This document shows positions 59,189-64,000 of a stretch of DNA of 64,000 nucleotides, piece after piece; the stretch's first letter is position 1, and the number at the start of each line of letters is the position of its first letter. The stretch spans positions 682,001-746,000 of the forward strand of contig BQMF02000177.1 in NCBI GenBank assembly GCA_027922465.2. The letters are read 5' to 3'. The position numbers and the translations under genes were made by a program. This DNA comes from Turritopsis dohrnii. Taxonomy: Eukaryota > Cnidaria > Hydrozoa > Anthoathecata > Oceaniidae. The notes under the pieces were generated by a model that saw only the letters and a program-made list of their open reading frames with translations, did no database searches and had not been told where the DNA came from.

Positions 59189-59533
59189 GGTATTTTCATT
59201 GAAATAATGTGTCTACAGCGTGAAATAGTTGGAAATTTTTGATATTGATACTGCTATTTTTATTCTTATTTCTATATCTTACGCCCTTGTGTCTTTGTGT
59301 TATTTTTACATGCTTTTATAGTCTAAGGCTGAACAAGCTCCGCCTTTTTTTATTTTCCCACCCTGTGCATTCATTAATTTGAGTTTATTTTATCCTTTAC
59401 TATATAGTATGTATCAAAAAATGCTACCGATGTTTATGTTCTATATTTTTACGGTGGTAATGCTTTGATACATACCGTATTATATAATTTTTACCTTCTA
59501 TCTAACAGTACGCGTGTTCATAACAGTATCTGT

Positions 59534-59920
59534 CAGTGGCGGATCAACAGGTATGTCGAAATTTGTGTAGGAGAGCATTAACATAATTTGTGAATTCAAT
59601 TTATATTACTAATAAGATTATTTGAACGCTTTTCTTTAATGGTTAGATTGCTAACATTCTCCTACGCATATAGCTCTAGTATTATCAAACAATCTAGCTA
59701 ACTAATTAAAACAAAAAGGTATATATCGGCTAAACAACTTTTCAATTAAACTAATCACCAGGGATATGTTAAAGCATAGCTGGATACAGAGCGAGATTCG
59801 ACAAGCAAAAATGTTTTATCAATTTCTTTTGTGTTATATAACAAAGATGGTCCTATTTGTGAAGCGGCATGAAGCAATCAAAAATACACAAATTTCGACA
59901 TACCTCTAGATCCGCCACTG
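59534..59920. mobile_element. hAT-type MITE
   Basis: Left end CAGTGGCGGATCAACAGGTA and right end TACCTCTAGATCCGCCACTG are inverted repeats, continuing in GTCGAAATTTGTGTA. CAGTGGCGGATC is a common hAT terminal motif. The flanks GTATCTGT and TCATCTGT (59526-59533, 59921-59928) agree at six of eight bases, consistent with an aged 8-bp hAT duplication. No coding sequence. Confidence 0.8.
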
Positions 59921-60555
59921 TCATCTGTGCAATCTCAGTTCAGTTAGACTTATGCCGAAGTTTTTAGGTTTTTAAACAAGACTTAAATTGCATCCTGCCT
60001 GATAAGGATGATAAACAGCCATTTATAGCCTCAACGAGAACAAAATTTGTTGGCTTTATATCTACAAAAAGAGGAAATGCCTAAATGTACTGCTAACTTT
60101 CGAGGCAGGACAAAGCATTAAATTATTCAAACTTCATAAAAATATAATCAGGGAAATTCACGATCCCCTACAACTTTCATTACTATGGGGTATTTGTTTT
60201 TGTAATCTTATTTTCTGTTCACGTGACTTGCACTAAACTTTTGTGTGTCATGTGATAGTGAACTGCAAGGACACTTTATAATGAAATGGTACAAATTTTC
60301 TTTTTCAAAACAAACTCGGTATGAATATCTATTATATGCAGGAAATTGCCTCCATTCACTGTCGTTATGGGTGAGAGTCTCTGTCTCTTCTTCAGTATTC
60401 TTCAGTATATCTCTGTATATTTTCAATAACATGCATTTTGTATCTTTGCATGTATCTGTGTTAAGATGTATGAAGACATGACCAAGTTTTTCAATGATTA
60501 ATATGCAGTTGTGTTTTAGTTTTTAGGCTGTGTATGAAATACCAATATCTTAAAA

Positions 60556-60846
60556 ATGTTTAAGGTTACTTTTACTTTATTTTTTCTTTTCTCAAATACT
60601 TCATTGAGTGGCAAGATGAGTCAACGACTTGCCAAACACAGACACAGATGTTGGATAAGCCAAAAGAGTTTTGAACTGTGTAAACCAAACAAGAAACTAA
60701 GTAGAGAATCACAAAACAAAAACAACAAAATTTCATCGTCAAATCCGATTTATTACGACGTTTCGAGCGCTCAACGCCCATTATCAACGCCCATTATCAA
60801 CGCCCATTATCAAGCAAAGATGTTCACAAGAAAGACCAACAAATAA
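60556..60846 (+). CDS. Weak candidate: small basic secreted protein
   Basis: A 96-codon frame starts MFKVTFTLFFLFSNTSLSG, which could be a signal peptide, then a basic region (RLAKHRHRCW). Its last third crosses three 15-bp repeats (AACGCCCATTATC, 60773-60815). The same DNA also carries an element-like TTACGACGTTTCGAGCGCTC block, so chance within a repeat is at least as likely. Confidence 0.2.
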   Translation: MFKVTFTLFFLFSNTSLSGKMSQRLAKHRHRCWISQKSFELCKPNKKLSRESQNKNNKISSSNPIYYDVSSAQRPLSTPIINAHYQAKMFTRKTNK

Positions 60847-61317
60847 ATTGCAACAGCATAAATAAATTATTTAAAGCTGTATGGATTGCAGACTTTTACA
60901 ATTGTATTGACCTCAACAGTATTAAATCTATTACAATCAAATGACTTGAAATAGGTGAAACTTTGTTTTTTGTGCAAACCTTCCAAATTTTGCCAGAAAT
61001 GTGAATTTGCTCACATATTTAAGCAAACATACATGAAATTGTTCATTACTTGGATTAGTAGGACCAGGAGAAACTTGGGAATTTCAAATATTTTAATCCA
61101 TGACAATTAACAGGATAACAAGAAGATAAACATTATATTGCATATAAATTAAATTAACATACAATATGAAAATCTATTTCTACTAAACCTGCCATTGGCA
61201 GTGAAACTGTGCTATAAAAAAGAAGCCTTATTGGATGGATTTTTCTTAAGTTTATATTTTATCAGGTTTGTGGATTATTTTAGGTTATGATAATCGTTTA
61301 CATACTATGCCTGGATA

Positions 61318-61460
61318 CATAAGTTTAGCATTATGTTTTTATCTGTTACTTTTTGTCTTCTGGGTAAATTTTGTTTCTTTAGTTATTCAATTTTCGCGCG
61401 CTATGCGCAGGAAATTGTTTGGTTTACACATTCTATCTAACTATCTATCTGTCTATGTAA
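61318..61460. repeat. Duplicate of the 52.37 kb flank, plus (ATCT)n
   Basis: TAAGTTTAGCATTATGTTTT and the following TTGC-TTT--TCTTCTGGGTA match 52372-52420. With 62498-62780 (matching 52605-52890) this marks a larger, diverged segmental duplication. A short (ATCT)n run lies at 61430-61455. Confidence 0.55.
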
Positions 61461-61611
61461 CAGTTTTTCGTCGTTTTCGGAAAGTCCGTTCGGATTTCGG
61501 ATTTTTTTTATTCAGAATAGTTAATGACTGACCCAAAAAACTCTATGCTAAATGTTATACAAAAGGGACAAAAATGACATCCGTGGTGGAGTTTTAGTCA
61601 AACCTGTCCAT

Positions 61612-62160
61612 TATGTCGACAGGTTTGACTAAAATTGGACAATTTGGGCCAAATTTGGACCAAATTTCGAAAGTTCTTCAAATTTCATGAAATTTTGCAT
61701 GGATTACATTTGAAAGGTAATGATTTCGAATTTGACAGTCATTTTGTGAGATTTGACTAAAATTGGATAATTTGGGGCAAATTTGGACCAAATTTCGAAA
61801 GTTCTTCAAAGTTCATGAAATTTTGCATGGATTACATTTGAAAGGTACTGATTTCAAATTTGACAGTCATTTTGTCAGACTTGACTAAAATTGGACAATT
61901 TGGGCCAAATTTGGACCAAATTTCGAAAGATCTTCAAATTTCATGAAATTTTGCATGGATTACATATGAAAGGTGCTGATTTCAAATCTCGCAGTCATTT
62001 TGTGAGGTTTGACAAAAATTGGACAATTTGGGCCAAATTTAGACCAAATTTCGAAAGTTCTTCAATTTTCATGAAAGTTTGTACAAAGCACAGATGGAAG
62101 ACGTGGATTTTGAATTTACCAGTCATTTTGTTAGATTTGACCATAATTTACGAAAAAAGT
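61612..62160. repeat. 128-bp tandem satellite, about 4.3 copies
   Basis: The word GACTAAAATTGGACAATTTG recurs at 61627, 61755, 61883 and (as GACAAAAATTGG) 62011, a constant spacing of 128 bases. Units carry GGACCAAATTTCGAAAG and CATGAAATTTTGCATGGATT. The period is not a multiple of three, so it is not a coding repeat. Confidence 0.9.
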
Positions 62161-62643
62161 AAACAAATGAAATTGTGATAACGCACGAATTATATACTTC
62201 ACTTGTTAGTGAATTGACCCATCTGTCTACACACTGATACAAACCGAAAGCATAAACATCATGCGCAAGATGTTGGTGAACAGTTTTTCTGGCTCTGAAA
62301 CATCATAGTGAATTGCAAAGTGGTCAAAATTAAGTTAAATAAATTAAAGAAGGAAGCAATTTGATGAATTCGAGAATGTATCAAATTATTAGTCAGTGTA
62401 CAAGTCATTCAGATATCTTGAAAATTAGGCTAAAGCAATTTCCCCTAGGCCTGATGCGGAAATTGTTCAAACCATGAGGCTTCTAGTTGTTTTTAGGATA
62501 AATGCGTACTTAACTTTCCTTTTTGTTTATTGCTTTTTTTCTTTTCGTTTGTTTATTATTTCAATATTGTTATCGCATGGTTAGGTTTTCCGTATTACAA
62601 TTGAAACTATTCTTTTAGGCAATAATAAAAAAAGCATAAAGAA

Positions 62644-62767
62644 ATGAAACACATGGTTTTAATCATGATGTTGATGGTTTTGGGGAGAACAGACTATATA
62701 TCATGTCAAAAATTCATTAATGATTGCAGTCCAGTAGTAACTTTGGCACAAAAGAAAAAGTTGGAAG
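62644..62767 (+). CDS. Putative secreted-protein first exon, copy 2
   Basis: ATG opens MKHMVLIMMLMVLGRTDYIS, then CQKFINDCSPVV and QKKKLE before GGAAG/GTATC. Compared with copy 1 at 52754 the open frame, signal-peptide-like start and donor are kept while several residues differ, including one that makes a Cys pair with seven-residue spacing. Flanks also match copy 1 for several hundred bases and both lie just 5' of a Helitron family B unit. Downstream exons were not found. Confidence 0.5.
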
Positions 62768-62929
62768 GTATCGATTTGTTTTGAATTAACATTTTGTAAT
62801 GTTATTCAATGTCTGGTTTTGTATGTCTGGGTAAATAGTTCTGTGTTATATATAGCCATTTTTTTACATTAGAGTTACTTCTCTTCTGCGTATCTGCGTA
62901 TAAATACATATTCTGAGCCATATTGCTAT

Positions 62930-63400
62930 TTGTAAAAGTTTTTTGCGCGAAAAACCACGAAGAGGCGGGCGAAACTTTTTTCGCGATTAGTATAAATGCA
63001 CGTGGCATTTGACGTTATTTTTATGATCACGGGAAATCATGCCATTGTATCCCCAATCGAATGCGCCGTTTTTGGGGAAATATCTCGAGAACCAATACGG
63101 ATAACTGACGTTTTTTTGACGTTTTTTTTCTGCGATACGGGTGATTGGGTAACGCAAAATTTGGGCCTAAATTTTATTTGATACTGCGGCTATGACGTCA
63201 TCAAAATCTTTGATTGATGATACATCTGCAACGGTTGATCGTAGCGAAATGATCCCATACACTTTTTTGATCAGTTTTGCAAGCTGTTAAACATGAGTAC
63301 GCTACTCAGTCTCGATTCCAAAATTAAAATATTCGTCACGGAGTAGACACACTGGAAAGGCGGATTTGACCCATCCCTTTCTAAGTTAAACTCGGTGTGT
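62930..63400 (+). mobile_element. Helitron family B unit, partial
   Basis: Contains the CACGTGGCATTTGACGT, CCCCAATCGAATGCGCCG, GGGAAATATCTCGAGAACCA and CGATCCCATACA-like blocks in the usual order but lacks the normal 5' end and the 3' hairpin/CTAG. Confidence 0.6.
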
Positions 63401-64000
63401 CTAACCCGTGACGAATTTAACTTTCGCGAATCCTCCAAAAACTTTACTTTCAGGGGAAAAACTTTTCACGAATGACAATGAACGAAGAAATTTTTTTGAA
63501 TTATTGGTTGGTTTATTTACGTATTTTAGATATCACATTCAACATAAAAACAGTGCTGGGGAACTAAAAAGAAGCCAGTGTTTTTGTCTTTAAGTGTATA
63601 AATATTGCAGACAAATTTTAGTAACGAAGGAGAAAGGATATTTTAGTATGTGTTTGCTGTAGAAGATCTTCTGGAAAATAGAGAAGGTTTTGCCAAACGA
63701 AGAAAGCAATTCTATGTCTTTCAGTGTATAAAAATGGTAGCAGAATTTCAGAAGAAAGTTTTCTAAGGTTACCCTTTTACACAGCAGTAAATGTGCTGGA
63801 GTGTTATTAATTTGTTTACAGGTAGCTATGAAATATAGAAAGTAAAGAGTTTAGAAGTGTTGAAAAATGGTTGCAGAAGATGATCAATGTGTTGTTTACT
63901 AACATGATGAAATGCGTAAACTAAAGCTTTGTATTTACATAAGTTTGAAACTAGCTTCTAAGCATTAAAAATTTCAACCAAGTAAAACACTTTAGAAACG
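63401..64000. other. No gene seen at right edge
   Basis: AT-rich sequence. The phrase TCTTTxAGTGTATAAAxATxG occurs at 63587-63605 and 63717-63737, a weak local duplication. No coding sequence is supported. Confidence 0.4.

Noticed and set aside
61430..61460. CRISPR-like short repeats here and at 59128-59188
   Set aside because: They are plain microsatellite or contiguous tandem repeats without spacers, and the genome is eukaryotic.

Overview
This window is AT-rich eukaryotic (metazoan) DNA. Genes carry short exons, GT-AG introns and long AT-rich introns, and the rest is a dense mosaic of old transposable elements. The mix of elements (an intron-containing KDZ transposon, PIF/Harbinger, DIRS-like and Penelope-like reverse transcriptases, Helitron arrays, many MITEs) fits a cnidarian, perhaps a hydrozoan. 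That assignment is inference from element families and composition; there is no rRNA or universal marker gene here.

1-13 kb: a Harbinger transposase N-terminal relic at the left edge. Next come TA-flanked inverted-repeat elements, one of which (3148-3865) interrupts a reverse-transcriptase relic whose frame resumes exactly when the element and one TA are removed. LINE endonuclease, LINE C-terminal and Gypsy integrase fragments follow, plus a minus-strand Helentron-like element and a palindromic (ATCAGTAATT)n foldback element. 13-24 kb: Helentron-like copies in tandem, an internally duplicated DIRS-like retroelement relic, a 1-kb TA-flanked element with GGCC-rich ends, and a Helitron unit. 24-39 kb: a GC-rich-ended MITE, a second foldback element, a decayed multi-exon KDZ transposase gene (about 25.6-30.9 kb), a perfect Harbinger MITE, nested elements, a head-to-tail Helitron pair with a third element inside it, and a complete but broken PIF/Harbinger element with both ends and its TTA duplication.

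39-58 kb: the two best host-gene candidates, both on the minus strand. The first (41.5 to about 46.6 or 47.9 kb) has at least twelve exons; its last eight are joined in fully consistent phase and it matches no family I recognise. The second (56.27-57.56 kb) is a clean two-exon gene for a 302-residue type II membrane protein. Between them are a Helitron tandem array (53.0-55.8 kb), one unit of which carries a 5'-truncated LINE insertion with a perfect 14-bp target duplication, and the first of two duplicated signal-peptide exons (52.75 and 62.64 kb). 58-64 kb: tandem repeats, a hAT-type MITE, a 128-bp satellite, and the second copy of the signal-peptide exon with its flanks.

No single pathway is encoded. 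The strongest new observations are the two unrecognised host genes, the paired signal-peptide exons, the family of TA-flanked elements that keep a short acidic C-terminal coding tail, and the two kinds of Helitron head-to-tail arrays.
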